Under the pieces are notes generated by a model. It saw nothing but the letters and a program-made list of their open reading frames with translations. It made no database searches and had not been told where the DNA came from. Shown here piece after piece: positions 16,907-25,076 of a stretch of 64,000 nucleotides of DNA. How positions within the stretch are numbered: position 1 is the first letter of the stretch; every line of letters begins with the position of its first letter. Source of the DNA: Variovorax sp. SG517 (GTDB taxonomy: Bacteria; Pseudomonadota; Gammaproteobacteria; Burkholderiales; Burkholderiaceae_C); contig NZ_JABMJG010000001.1 in the NCBI RefSeq assembly GCF_013376045.1, forward strand, positions 372,001-436,000, in the 5' to 3' direction. Both the position numbers and the translations under genes were made by a program.

Positions 16907-18538
16907 ATGAACACGCTCGCTGCCCCGCATGCAGAGGTGCCGTCCGCGTCCGCCTCGCAGCGGCCGAAGCTCGACGCCAAGCCCGGTCCGCTCACGCTGA
17001 TCACCTTCGTGGGCCTGCTGGCCGCCGGCCTGCTCTTCACCGCATGGAGCCTGGTCGGCGACGTCACCGCCTCGGGAGCGCCCGTCACCACCTGGGTGCC
17101 CTACATGCTTCTTGGCGTGGCGCTGCTGATTGCGCTGGGCTTCGAGTTCGTCAACGGCTTCCACGACACGGCCAATGCGGTAGCGACAGTCATCTACACC
17201 CACTCGCTGCCGCCCAACTTCGCGGTGGTGTGGTCGGGCTTCTTCAACTTCCTGGGCGTGATGGTGTCCAGCGGCGCGGTGGCCTTCGGCATCATTGCGC
17301 TGCTGCCGGTGGAGCTCATCCTGCAGGTGGGCTCGGGCGCCGGCTTCGCGATGGTGTTCGCGCTGCTGATCGCCGCCATCATCTGGAACCTGGGCACCTG
17401 GTGGCTGGGGCTGCCGGCTTCGTCGTCGCACACGCTGATCGGCTCGATCATCGGCGTGGGCGTGGCCAACGCGCTGATGCACGGGCGCGACGGCACCAGC
17501 GGCGTCGACTGGGCGCAGGCCACCAAGGTGGGCTATTCGCTGCTGCTGTCGCCCATGGTCGGCTTCGGCTGCGCCGCCCTGCTGCTGCTGGCGCTGCGCG
17601 CCTTCGTGAAGAACCGCGCGCTCTATGAAGAGCCCAAGGGCAGCGAGCCGCCGCCGTGGTGGATCCGCGGCCTGCTGATCCTCACCTGCACGGGCGTATC
17701 GTTCGCGCACGGCTCCAACGATGGGCAGAAGGGCATGGGGCTGATCATGCTGATACTGGTGGGCACGGTGCCGATGGCCTATGCGCTGAACCGCGCGATG
17801 CCTGCCGACGAGAACGTCAAGTTCGTGGCCGTGGCCGAGATGGCGCAGAACGCGCTGAACCGCAGCGTTCCGACTTCGCTGCCAGCCATGGCACCCGCGG
17901 CCGCGCGCGACACGCTCTCCACCTACGTGCGCACCCGCGAGTTCACCCCGGCCGTGGTGCCGGCCCTTGCCGCGACGGCCGGCAGCATCGGCACGCAGGT
18001 GCGCCAGCACGGCTCGCTGGCAGGCGTTCCGGCGGAGGCCGTCGCCAACGTGCGCAACGACATGTACCTGGCCTCCGAGGCCATCCGCCACCTCGACAAG
18101 AGCGGCGTGGCCAGGTTCGACGACGAGACGAAGCTGCGCGTGAACACCTTCCGCCAGGAGCTCGACAGCGCCACGCGCTTCATCCCGCTGTGGGTCAAGG
18201 TGGCGGTGGCCATCGCACTGGGCCTGGGCACGATGATCGGCTGGAAGCGCATCGTGGTCACGGTGGGCGAGAAGATCGGCAAGACGCACCTGAGCTACGC
18301 GCAGGGCGCCTCGGCCGAGGTGGTCGCAATGATCACCATCGGCGCCGCCGACATGTACGGGCTGCCGGTGTCGACCACGCACGTGCTTTCTTCGGGCGTG
18401 GCCGGCACGATGACGGCCAGCGGCTCGGGCTTGCAGCTGTCCACGCTGCGCAACCTCGCGCTGGCCTGGGTGCTGACGCTGCCGGTGGCGATGCTGCTGT
18501 CGGGCTCGCTCTACTGGCTCTTCACCCGCATCTTCTGA
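16907..18538 (+). CDS. pit: Inorganic phosphate transporter, PiT family
   Basis: About 543 residues. Duplicated PiT signature: GFEFVNGFHDTANAVATVIYT near the start and SFAHGSNDGQKGMGLIM in the second half, plus LPASSSHTLIGSIIG and LPVSTTHVLSSGVAG. These bind metal-phosphate for proton- or cation-driven low-affinity uptake. A central hydrophilic loop of about 150 residues (after AMPADENVKF) is long but seen in related proteins. Divergent from ppk2, so imported phosphate may feed polyphosphate metabolism. Confidence 0.92.
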   Translation: MNTLAAPHAEVPSASASQRPKLDAKPGPLTLITFVGLLAAGLLFTAWSLVGDVTASGAPVTTWVPYMLLGVALLIALGFEFVNGFHDTANAVATVIYTHSLPPNFAVVWSGFFNFLGVMVSSGAVAFGIIALLPVELILQVGSGAGFAMVFALLIAAIIWNLGTWWLGLPASSSHTLIGSIIGVGVANALMHGRDGTSGVDWAQATKVGYSLLLSPMVGFGCAALLLLALRAFVKNRALYEEPKGSEPPPWWIRGLLILTCTGVSFAHGSNDGQKGMGLIMLILVGTVPMAYALNRAMPADENVKFVAVAEMAQNALNRSVPTSLPAMAPAAARDTLSTYVRTREFTPAVVPALAATAGSIGTQVRQHGSLAGVPAEAVANVRNDMYLASEAIRHLDKSGVARFDDETKLRVNTFRQELDSATRFIPLWVKVAVAIALGLGTMIGWKRIVVTVGEKIGKTHLSYAQGASAEVVAMITIGAADMYGLPVSTTHVLSSGVAGTMTASGSGLQLSTLRNLALAWVLTLPVAMLLSGSLYWLFTRIF

Positions 18539-18556
18539 ACTCGCGCACCTACCATC

Positions 18557-19600
18557 TTGTCGGCATTCCATGATCTCGCAGCCCAGTCGTACGGGGGCGA
18601 CGAAGCCGGGCTGATCTGCGGCTACCTCTTCGACTCCCGCGCGGCCGAGCCCGCGCGGGCCATCGACTCGGCCCAGGCCGCGGCATGGCTGGCACAGCAG
18701 CGCGAAAGCGAATGCAGCGAAGAAGACCCGCCCTATGTCTGGCTGCACTTCAACCTGAGCAATGCGCACGCCGAACGCTGGCTGCTGCGGCACGCGAACC
18801 TCTCGGACACCTTCTACGAGACGCTGCACGAGGGCCTGCCCTCCACGCGCATCGAGCGCGACGACGACTCGCTGATCGCCGTCATCAACGACGTGCACTT
18901 CGAATTCAGCTTCGAGCCCTCGGACATCTCCACGCTGTGGATCAGCGTCGGCCCGCGCCTGGTGGTCACGGCCCGCACCAAGCCGCTGCGCTCGGTCGAT
19001 GCGCTGCGCACCGCGGTGAAGGCGGGCGACGCGCCGCGTTCCAGCACCGAACTGCTCGAGCACCTGCTGCGCGCGCAGGCCGACGTGCTGGTGAAGATCG
19101 TGCGCGGCGTCACCTCGCGCATCGACCGCATAGAAGACGAACTGCTCGCCGGCCGCCTCGACCACAAGCGCGCGCGCCTGGGCGTGCTGCGCCGGCTGCT
19201 GGTGAGGCTGCAGCGGCTGCTGGCGCCCGAACCCGCTGCGCTGTTCCGGCTGCTGCAGGGGCCGCCGGGGTGGATGTCGGAGCCCGACGCGCAGGCGCTG
19301 CGCGGCTCGACCGAGGAGTTCTCGGTGGTGCTGCGCGACATGCAGGCGCTCCAGGAGCGCATCAAGCTGCTGCAGGAAGAGATCGCAGCCAACGTCAACG
19401 AGGACAACAACCGCAGCCTGTTCGTGCTGACGGTGGTCACGGTGCTGGCGCTGCCGATCAACATCCTGGCCGGCCTGTTCGGCATGAACGTGGGCGGCAT
19501 TCCGCTGGCGGAGCACAAGCACGGCTTCTGGATCGTGGTGGGGATCGTGATCAGCTTCACCGCGGTGGCGGCCTGGGCGGCTTTTCGCAAGAAGCGCTGA
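18557..19600 (+). CDS. CorA-family divalent cation channel (ZntB-like)
   Basis: About 347 residues from TTG 18557. A soluble alpha/beta N-terminal domain with WLHFNLSNAHAERWL and coiled helices (ERIKLLQEEIAANVNEDNN) precedes two C-terminal membrane segments. The pore signature GMN is present in GLFGMNVGGIP. Residues match the ZntB/CorA-like branch, which moves zinc or magnesium. The start has no strong ribosome site; no in-frame ATG exists nearby. It follows pit by 18 bp and is likely co-transcribed with it. Confidence 0.87.
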   Translation: MSAFHDLAAQSYGGDEAGLICGYLFDSRAAEPARAIDSAQAAAWLAQQRESECSEEDPPYVWLHFNLSNAHAERWLLRHANLSDTFYETLHEGLPSTRIERDDDSLIAVINDVHFEFSFEPSDISTLWISVGPRLVVTARTKPLRSVDALRTAVKAGDAPRSSTELLEHLLRAQADVLVKIVRGVTSRIDRIEDELLAGRLDHKRARLGVLRRLLVRLQRLLAPEPAALFRLLQGPPGWMSEPDAQALRGSTEEFSVVLRDMQALQERIKLLQEEIAANVNEDNNRSLFVLTVVTVLALPINILAGLFGMNVGGIPLAEHKHGFWIVVGIVISFTAVAAWAAFRKKR

Positions 19601-19622
19601 GGCGCATGCAGCGGTGCAGTAA

Positions 19623-19641
19623 TGCTATTTATTTAATAGCA
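19623..19641. repeat. AT-rich stem-loop downstream of the CorA-like gene
   Basis: TGCTATT, a 5-nt TATTT loop, then AATAGCA form a perfect 7-bp stem 23 bp after the stop at 19600. It is strikingly AT-rich for this genome. It may be a weak terminator or a dispersed palindrome; no U-tract follows. Confidence 0.45.
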
Positions 19642-19697
19642 TCTTGCGCAGTATCCACGCGCCCGCAACGATGTTCCAGACCCCATAGAATGCGGGG

Positions 19698-20555
19698 GTG
19701 TCCTCCATTCTCAATGCCGATCTTCACTGCCACTCCGTGGTTTCCGACGGCACGCTGACGCCCGAAGAACTGGCAGCGCGCGCCGCCGCCAACGGGGTGG
19801 AGCTCTGGGCGCTCACCGACCACGACGAGATCGGCGGCCAGCACCGTGCAGCGGCCGCGGCACGTGCCAACGGCATGCGCTACCTCACCGGCACCGAGAT
19901 TTCCGTGACCTTCGCGGGCGAGACGGTGCACATCGTCGGCCTGGGCTTCGATCCCGACGACGCGGCCATCTCGCAGGGCCTCTACGACACGCGCGGCGGC
20001 CGCGGCAAGCGGGCGCAGGAAATGTCCGAGGGACTGGCCAAGGTCGGCATTCACGGCGCCTACGAAGGCGCACTCAAGTTCGTCGGCAACCCCGAACTCA
20101 TCTCGCGCACGCACTTCGCGCGCTTCCTCGTCGAGCAGGGCCACTGCCGCGACACGCCCGAGGTGTTCCGCAAGTTCCTCACCGAGGGCAAGCCCGGCTA
20201 CGTGCCGCACCGCTGGGCTACGCTGAAAGATGCCGTGCACTGGATCACCGCCGCCAAGGGCATGGCCGTGATCGCGCACCCGGGCCGCTACAAGTTCACA
20301 GCCAACGAGGAATACGCGCTGTTCCTCGAATTCAAGGCGCATGGCGGCAAGGCGATCGAAGTGGTCACCGGCAGCCACACGCCGGCCGAGTTCGTCGAGT
20401 ACGCCGACAAGGCGCTCGAGTTCGATTTCGCCGCCTCGCGCGGCAGCGATTTCCACAGCCCCGACGAGAGCCACTGCGATCTCGGCAAGCTGCCGCCGTT
20501 GCCCGGCGCGCTCACTCCCGTGTGGGAGCTGCTCGGCGACCGCATCCAGCAGTGA
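19698..20555 (+). CDS. PHP-domain phosphoesterase (3',5'-nucleoside bisphosphate phosphatase / RNase AM-like)
   Basis: About 285 residues from GTG 19698. Metal-binding motifs of the PHP superfamily are in order: DLHCHSVVSDG, LTDHDEIGG, GTEIS, VIAHPGRY and SDFHSP. This spacing matches YciV/TrpH-type enzymes, which remove the 3'-phosphate from pAp-like bisphosphates and trim RNA 5' ends. It begins a plus-strand run of five genes up to trpS with short gaps; the next gene overlaps by GTGA. Confidence 0.88.
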   Translation: MSSILNADLHCHSVVSDGTLTPEELAARAAANGVELWALTDHDEIGGQHRAAAAARANGMRYLTGTEISVTFAGETVHIVGLGFDPDDAAISQGLYDTRGGRGKRAQEMSEGLAKVGIHGAYEGALKFVGNPELISRTHFARFLVEQGHCRDTPEVFRKFLTEGKPGYVPHRWATLKDAVHWITAAKGMAVIAHPGRYKFTANEEYALFLEFKAHGGKAIEVVTGSHTPAEFVEYADKALEFDFAASRGSDFHSPDESHCDLGKLPPLPGALTPVWELLGDRIQQ

Positions 20556-21529
20556 GCCCAAGCCCCGGGACCAGCACCGACAGCGCGGCGACCGTTGCGC
20601 TGACCGCCGCACGCGTGGCGCAGCAGCGAAGCCGCGCAAAGGAATCGGAACGCATCCTCGCCGGCATCGGCCTCGTGATACTGGCCGTGGCCTGCTTCGC
20701 GACGCTCGACACGGCCACCAAGTACTCCACGCTGGGCGTGCCCATCCTCATGGGTGTGTGGTTCCGCTATGCGTTCCAGGCGGTGGCGACCACGCTGGTG
20801 CTGCTGCCGCTGCGCGGCACGGCGCTGCTGCACACGAAGCATCCCCGCTACCAGGCGCTGCGCGGGGCGCTGCTGCTGGCGTCGAGCATCTTCGCCTTCC
20901 TGAGCCTGCGCTACATGCCGCTGGCCGAGTTCACCTCGATCGTGCTGATCGCGCCGCTGGTCATCACGCTGCTGGCGGCGACCACGCTCAAGGAGCACGT
21001 GTCGCCGCTGCGCTGGACGCTGGTGGCGGGCGGCTTCATCGGCACGCTGGTCATCCTGCGGCCGGGCGGCGGCGCGTTCAGCTGGGCCGTCTTCCTGCCG
21101 CTGGGGCTGGTGCTGACCAACGCCTGGTTCCAGGTGCTCACGAGCAAGCTCGCGCAGACCGAGAACCCGCTGACCATGCACTTCTACACCGGCTGGGTGG
21201 GCACGCTGATCGTCTCGCTCGCGGTGCCCTTCGTGTGGACCTCGCTGCCCTCGTGGGAATGGTGGGCGCTGCTGTGCCTCATGGGCTTCATGGGTACGGT
21301 GGGGCACTTCATGCTGATCCTGGCCTACCAGCGCGCGCCGGCTTCCACGCTCACCCCTTATCTCTATGCCCAGATCGCGTTCGCCATGCTCGGCGGCTGG
21401 ATCGTCTTTTCCCACGTGCCCGACAGCTTCTCGCTCATCGGCATGGGGATGATCGCGGTCTGCGGCGCGGCAGGCGCGTGGCTCACGGTGCGCGAGCGCC
21501 GGGTGCCCATCGAGCCCGCCGAATCCTGA
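20552..21529 (+). CDS. EamA/DMT-family membrane transporter
   Basis: About 325 residues with ten predicted membrane segments in two EamA repeats (ILAGIGLVILAVACFATLDT, LRYMPLAEFTSIVLIAPLV, then APASTLTPYLYAQIAFAMLGGW). Drug/metabolite transporter superfamily; the substrate is unknown. GTG 20552 overlaps the previous stop (GTGA), so it is preferred to GTG 20522. A soluble Ala/Ser-rich leader of about 30 residues precedes the first helix. Confidence 0.82.
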   Translation: MSPSPGTSTDSAATVALTAARVAQQRSRAKESERILAGIGLVILAVACFATLDTATKYSTLGVPILMGVWFRYAFQAVATTLVLLPLRGTALLHTKHPRYQALRGALLLASSIFAFLSLRYMPLAEFTSIVLIAPLVITLLAATTLKEHVSPLRWTLVAGGFIGTLVILRPGGGAFSWAVFLPLGLVLTNAWFQVLTSKLAQTENPLTMHFYTGWVGTLIVSLAVPFVWTSLPSWEWWALLCLMGFMGTVGHFMLILAYQRAPASTLTPYLYAQIAFAMLGGWIVFSHVPDSFSLIGMGMIAVCGAAGAWLTVRERRVPIEPAES

Positions 21530-21548
21530 ACAGGAGTCCTTCTTCATC

Positions 21549-22184
21549 ATGGCCCAGTACTTCGAAGTCCATCCAGAGAACCCGCAGCAGCGGCTGCTGA
21601 AGCAGGCCGTCACGCTGCTGGAGCGCGGCGAGATCGTGGCCGTGCCCACCGACTCCAGCTACGCGCTGGCCTGCCACCTCGACGACAAGGACGCGGTCGA
21701 CCAGCTGCGCCGCATCCGACAGGTCGACGAGAAGCACCACCTCACGCTGCTGTGCCGCGACCTGAGCGAGTTGGCCAACTACGCGCGCGTCGACAACAAG
21801 CAGTACCGCCTGCTGAAGGCGGCCACGCCCGGGCCCTACACCTTCCTGCTCGAGGCCACCAAGGAAGTGCCGCGCCGCGTGAGCCATCCGCAGCGCAAGA
21901 CCATCGGCCTGCGCGTACCCGATCACAAAGTGCTGCTGGAACTGCTCTCGCTGCACGGCGCGCCGCTTTTGGCCACCACGCTGATCGCTCCGGGCGAGAC
22001 TGAGGCGCTGAACGACGCGCAGACCATCCGCGAGCGCTTCGAGAAGCAGATCGCCGCGGTCATCGATGCGGGCGCCTGCCCTTCGCAGCCCACCACCGTG
22101 GTCGACCTCACGCCCATGGGCTCCGGCGACGACCCGGTCGTGGTGCGCCAGGGGCGTGGCGCGCTGGCCGCGCTGGGCCTCTGA
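21549..22184 (+). CDS. YciO/Sua5/YrdC-type threonylcarbamoyl-AMP synthase family protein
   Basis: About 211 residues. The YrdC fold is marked by GEIVAVPTDSSYALACHL, LTLLCRDLSELANYA, GPYTFLLEATKEVPRR, TIGLRVPDH and the C-terminal TTVVDLTPMG. These proteins bind ATP, threonine and bicarbonate to make threonylcarbamoyl-AMP for tRNA t6A. The YciO branch, which fits best here, may have a different role because it does not replace TsaC in E. coli. No C-terminal Sua5 domain. Confidence 0.87.
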   Translation: MAQYFEVHPENPQQRLLKQAVTLLERGEIVAVPTDSSYALACHLDDKDAVDQLRRIRQVDEKHHLTLLCRDLSELANYARVDNKQYRLLKAATPGPYTFLLEATKEVPRRVSHPQRKTIGLRVPDHKVLLELLSLHGAPLLATTLIAPGETEALNDAQTIRERFEKQIAAVIDAGACPSQPTTVVDLTPMGSGDDPVVVRQGRGALAALGL

Positions 22185-22225
22185 AATCGGGGCTGAGAAC
22201 CACTCCTGTCTGACACAATCGCCCA

Positions 22226-22897
22226 GTGGATATTTCCAACCTCATACAGACCGTCCTGATCTACGCACTGCCCGTGATCTTCGCGATCACAGTGCACGAG
22301 GCGGCGCACGGCTACGTGGCGCGCCACTTCGGCGACAACACGGCCGAGATGATGGGCCGCGTCACGCTCAACCCGATGAAGCACATCGACCCCGTCGGGA
22401 CCATCCTGATGCCGCTGGTGCTGTACTTCGCGACCTCGGGCGCATTCCTCTTCGGCTATGCCAAGCCGGTTCCGGTCAACTTCGGGCGGCTGCGCCATCC
22501 GAAGCGAGACATGATCTGGGTGGCTCTGGCAGGGCCGGCCTCCAACTTCATCCAGGCGCTCCTGTGGGCGCTGCTGCTGGTGTCGCTGGTCGCGGCGGGC
22601 GTCACTGAAACCTTTTTCATCAAGATGGCGCAAGGCGGCATTCTGGTCAACCTCGTGATGTGGGCCTTCAACCTGTTCCCGCTGCCTCCGCTCGACGGCG
22701 GCCGCGTGCTGGCCGGCTTGCTGCCCAGCGGCCAGGCCCAGATGTTCCTCGCGCGCATCGAGCCATACGGCTTTTTCATCGTGATGGGTCTCGTCCTCGC
22801 AGGCATCGTCAGCACATACTGGCTGCGGCCGCTGATGGACGTGGGCTACTTCGTCGTCAACCTGGTGATCACCCCGCTCAAGGCACTGTTGCTTTAA
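22226..22897 (+). CDS. M50-family site-2 protease-like membrane metallopeptidase
   Basis: About 223 residues from GTG 22226. Zinc motif HEAAH lies in the first membrane helix (residues 24-28), and the third ligand aspartate is in NLFPLPPLDGGR. Five or six membrane segments. This short M50B subgroup lacks the PDZ domains of RseP, so it probably cleaves small membrane peptides; its substrate is not known. It sits between the YciO-like gene and trpS with gaps of 41 and 18 bp. Confidence 0.87.
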   Translation: MDISNLIQTVLIYALPVIFAITVHEAAHGYVARHFGDNTAEMMGRVTLNPMKHIDPVGTILMPLVLYFATSGAFLFGYAKPVPVNFGRLRHPKRDMIWVALAGPASNFIQALLWALLLVSLVAAGVTETFFIKMAQGGILVNLVMWAFNLFPLPPLDGGRVLAGLLPSGQAQMFLARIEPYGFFIVMGLVLAGIVSTYWLRPLMDVGYFVVNLVITPLKALLL

Positions 22898-22915
22898 GTA
22901 TTTTTTCGTCGTTCC

Positions 22916-24250
22916 ATGGCTTCGTCTTCCCAAGCTCCCCTGCGCGTCCTGACCGGCATCACGCCGTCGGGCACGCCGCACCTCGGCAACTATGTCGGCT
23001 CGATCCGCCACTCGGTGCGGCAAAGCGTCGCGCCCGGTGTGCAGAGCTTCTTCTTCCTCGCCGACTACCACGCGCTCATCAAGGTGCAGGAGCCGGCGCT
23101 GATCCAGCGCTCCACCCTCGAGATCGCCGCCAGCTGGCTGGCCTGCGGGCTCGATCCCGAGAAGGTCACCTTCTACCGCCAGTCGGACATCGTCGAGATC
23201 CCCGAGCTGACCTGGTTTCTCACCTGCGTCACCGGCAAGGGCGTGCTCAACCGCGCGCATGCCTACAAGGCGCAGCTCGACAAGAACGTGGCCAAGGGCG
23301 AGGACCCCGACGCCGACGTGACCGCCGGCCTCTTCATGTACCCGGTGCTCATGGGCGCCGACATCCTGATGTTCAACGCCCACAAGGTTCCAGTGGGCCG
23401 CGACCAGGTGCAGCACATCGAGATGGCGCGCGACATGGCGCAGCGCTTCAACCATCTCTACGGCGATCACTTCACGCTGCCCGAGGCCGAGATCGACGAC
23501 GCCGTGGCCACCCTGCCCGGCCTCGACGGCCGCAAGATGAGCAAGAGCTACGGCAACACGATCCCGCTGTTCGCGCCGCGCGCACAGCTGCAAAAGCAGA
23601 TCTCCAGCATCGTGACCGACTCGCGCGCGCCCGGCGAGCCCAAGGACACCGAAGGCTCGGCGCTCTTCCAGATCTACCAGGCCTTCGCCAGCGCCGAGGA
23701 AACCGAGTCGCTGCGCAAGGCGTACGCCGACGGCATCGGCTGGGGCGATGCCAAGCAGATGCTGTTCGAGCGCATCGACCTCGAAGTGGCGCCGCTGCGC
23801 GAGCGCTACGAAGCGCTCATGAACGACCCCGCGCAGATCGAGCGCATCCTGCTCGCCGGTGCCGGGAAGGCGCAGGCCCTGTCGAAGCCTTTCATGGCCA
23901 GCCTGCGCCACGCGGTCGGCCTGCGCAACCTCGCGGCCGGCAAGGACAAGGGCCAAGCCAAGGCGGCCAAGGTCGCCAGGCCAAGTTTCAAGCAGTACCG
24001 CGAGAAGGCGGACGGGCTTTTCTATTTCAAGCTGTTGGATGCGCGCGGCGAAACCCTGCTGCAAAGCCGTGGATTCGCGTCGCCGCAGGAAGCGGGCCGT
24101 ACCATCGCAATCCTGCAGGCACAACGCGGCGAAGCAATGGCCGCGCTGGCCGGCCAGCTGGAACCCATCGGTACAGAAAAAATACGCGCCGTCGAAGAGG
24201 CGCTGGAGGCACTGACGGAAACGACACCCGGCACAACCAGCGGGAGTTGA
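22916..24250 (+). CDS. trpS: Tryptophanyl-tRNA synthetase with C-terminal YegP-like extension
   Basis: 444 residues. Class I signatures are intact: PHLGN (HIGH-type) at residues 21-25 and KMSKS at 207-211. GADILMFNAHKVPVGRDQ and NHLYG match TrpS. The core ends near residue 342, the usual bacterial length. A further ~100 residues follow, including FKQYREKADGLFYFKLLDA and LLQSRGFASPQEAGRTI (about 357-398), which resembles a DUF1508/YegP repeat, and a helical tail. The enzyme charges tRNA-Trp; the role of the extension is unknown. It ends the plus-strand housekeeping run. Confidence 0.93.
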   Translation: MASSSQAPLRVLTGITPSGTPHLGNYVGSIRHSVRQSVAPGVQSFFFLADYHALIKVQEPALIQRSTLEIAASWLACGLDPEKVTFYRQSDIVEIPELTWFLTCVTGKGVLNRAHAYKAQLDKNVAKGEDPDADVTAGLFMYPVLMGADILMFNAHKVPVGRDQVQHIEMARDMAQRFNHLYGDHFTLPEAEIDDAVATLPGLDGRKMSKSYGNTIPLFAPRAQLQKQISSIVTDSRAPGEPKDTEGSALFQIYQAFASAEETESLRKAYADGIGWGDAKQMLFERIDLEVAPLRERYEALMNDPAQIERILLAGAGKAQALSKPFMASLRHAVGLRNLAAGKDKGQAKAAKVARPSFKQYREKADGLFYFKLLDARGETLLQSRGFASPQEAGRTIAILQAQRGEAMAALAGQLEPIGTEKIRAVEEALEALTETTPGTTSGS

Positions 24251-24324
24251 TCCGGCAACGCCCATCGGCTTATCGGCCGGTGAGCATGACGAGAGAAGAC
24301 GGTGCGATCACAAAGGAAGAAAAC

Positions 24325-24927
24325 ATGAGCATTTATGTCATCGACGACCACCCCCTGATGCGCGACGCGATCGTGATGGTCTTGCGGCGCTTGCGCCCGG
24401 CCGAGAACATCGTCGAGCTCGAACGCCTCGACAAGCTCGCAAGCTCCGTGCAGCAGCGTGGCGCGCCCACGCTCTTCTGCCTGGACCTGAAGCTGCCGGA
24501 CACCAACGGCGTCTCGGGCGTGATCGCGGTCAAGCAGGTCTATCCGAACGTGCCGATCGCCGTGTACTCGGCGGCGCCGTCCGCCGACATGGAAGACGCC
24601 TGCATCGAGGCGGGGGCCGACACCTACATCGAGAAGTCGGCCAGCTCCAACGAACTGGCGGCGGCCCTGCGCGGCCTGCTGATGGCCGGCTCGGAAGACG
24701 AAGCCGACGAGATGCCCGCCGCCAACAGCGGCAAGCTCTCCAAGCGCCAGACGCAGCTGATCGCCATGCTCGACAAGGGCATGAGCAACCGCGACATCGC
24801 CACCGACCTGGAGATCAGCGAGCACACGGTGAAGGTTCACCTGTGGCGGCTGTTCCGCAGGCTGGGCGTGAAGAGCCGCACCCAGGCGCTGCACTACGCG
24901 CGCACCAACGGCTTGTTGTCCGGCTGA
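24325..24927 (+). CDS. NarL/FixJ-type response regulator
   Basis: 200 residues from ATG 24325 with AAGGA upstream. The receiver domain has acidic pocket IDDHP, phospho-acceptor Asp54 in FCLDLKLPD, and lysine in IEKSAS. The C-terminal LuxR-type helix-turn-helix (LSKRQTQLIAMLDKGMSNRD, EISEHTVKVHLWRLFRRLGV) occupies roughly 137-195. It faces the histidine kinase gene at 25077-26492 across a terminator, which suggests a cognate pair. Target genes are not evident. Confidence 0.9.
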   Translation: MSIYVIDDHPLMRDAIVMVLRRLRPAENIVELERLDKLASSVQQRGAPTLFCLDLKLPDTNGVSGVIAVKQVYPNVPIAVYSAAPSADMEDACIEAGADTYIEKSASSNELAAALRGLLMAGSEDEADEMPAANSGKLSKRQTQLIAMLDKGMSNRDIATDLEISEHTVKVHLWRLFRRLGVKSRTQALHYARTNGLLSG

Positions 24928-25016
24928 CCCCCAGGCTTCGCGCACTTCGTGTCGCTGCGCCAACCCCCTTGCAGGGGGCAACACCTGAGGACCGGCAAAG
25001 CCGGATCCTCGGTGTT
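24928..25016 (+). repeat. ~88-nt dispersed intergenic repeat, copy B (abuts response regulator stop)
   Basis: It begins CCCCCAGGCTTCGCGCAC directly after the TGA at 24925-24927. It contains the CCCCC/GGGGG stem-loop (24964-24978) and a terminal hairpin from about 24980 to 25016 centred on CCGGCAAAGCCGG. The outer stem pairs GAGGA with TCCTC, whereas copies A and C use a C-G pair at that position. Confidence 0.85.
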
Positions 25017-25024
25017 CCCGATAT

Positions 25025-25052
25025 AAAAAACCGCGTCTTGGCGCGGTTTTTT
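25025..25052. terminator. Bidirectional rho-independent terminator
   Basis: A-tract, CCGCG, TCTTGG loop, CGCGG, T-tract (AAAAAACCGCG ... CGCGGTTTTTT). It sits between the convergent response regulator and histidine kinase genes and would stop transcripts from both sides. Confidence 0.88.
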
Positions 25053-25076
25053 CATGGGAATGGGGCTGGTGCGTGC

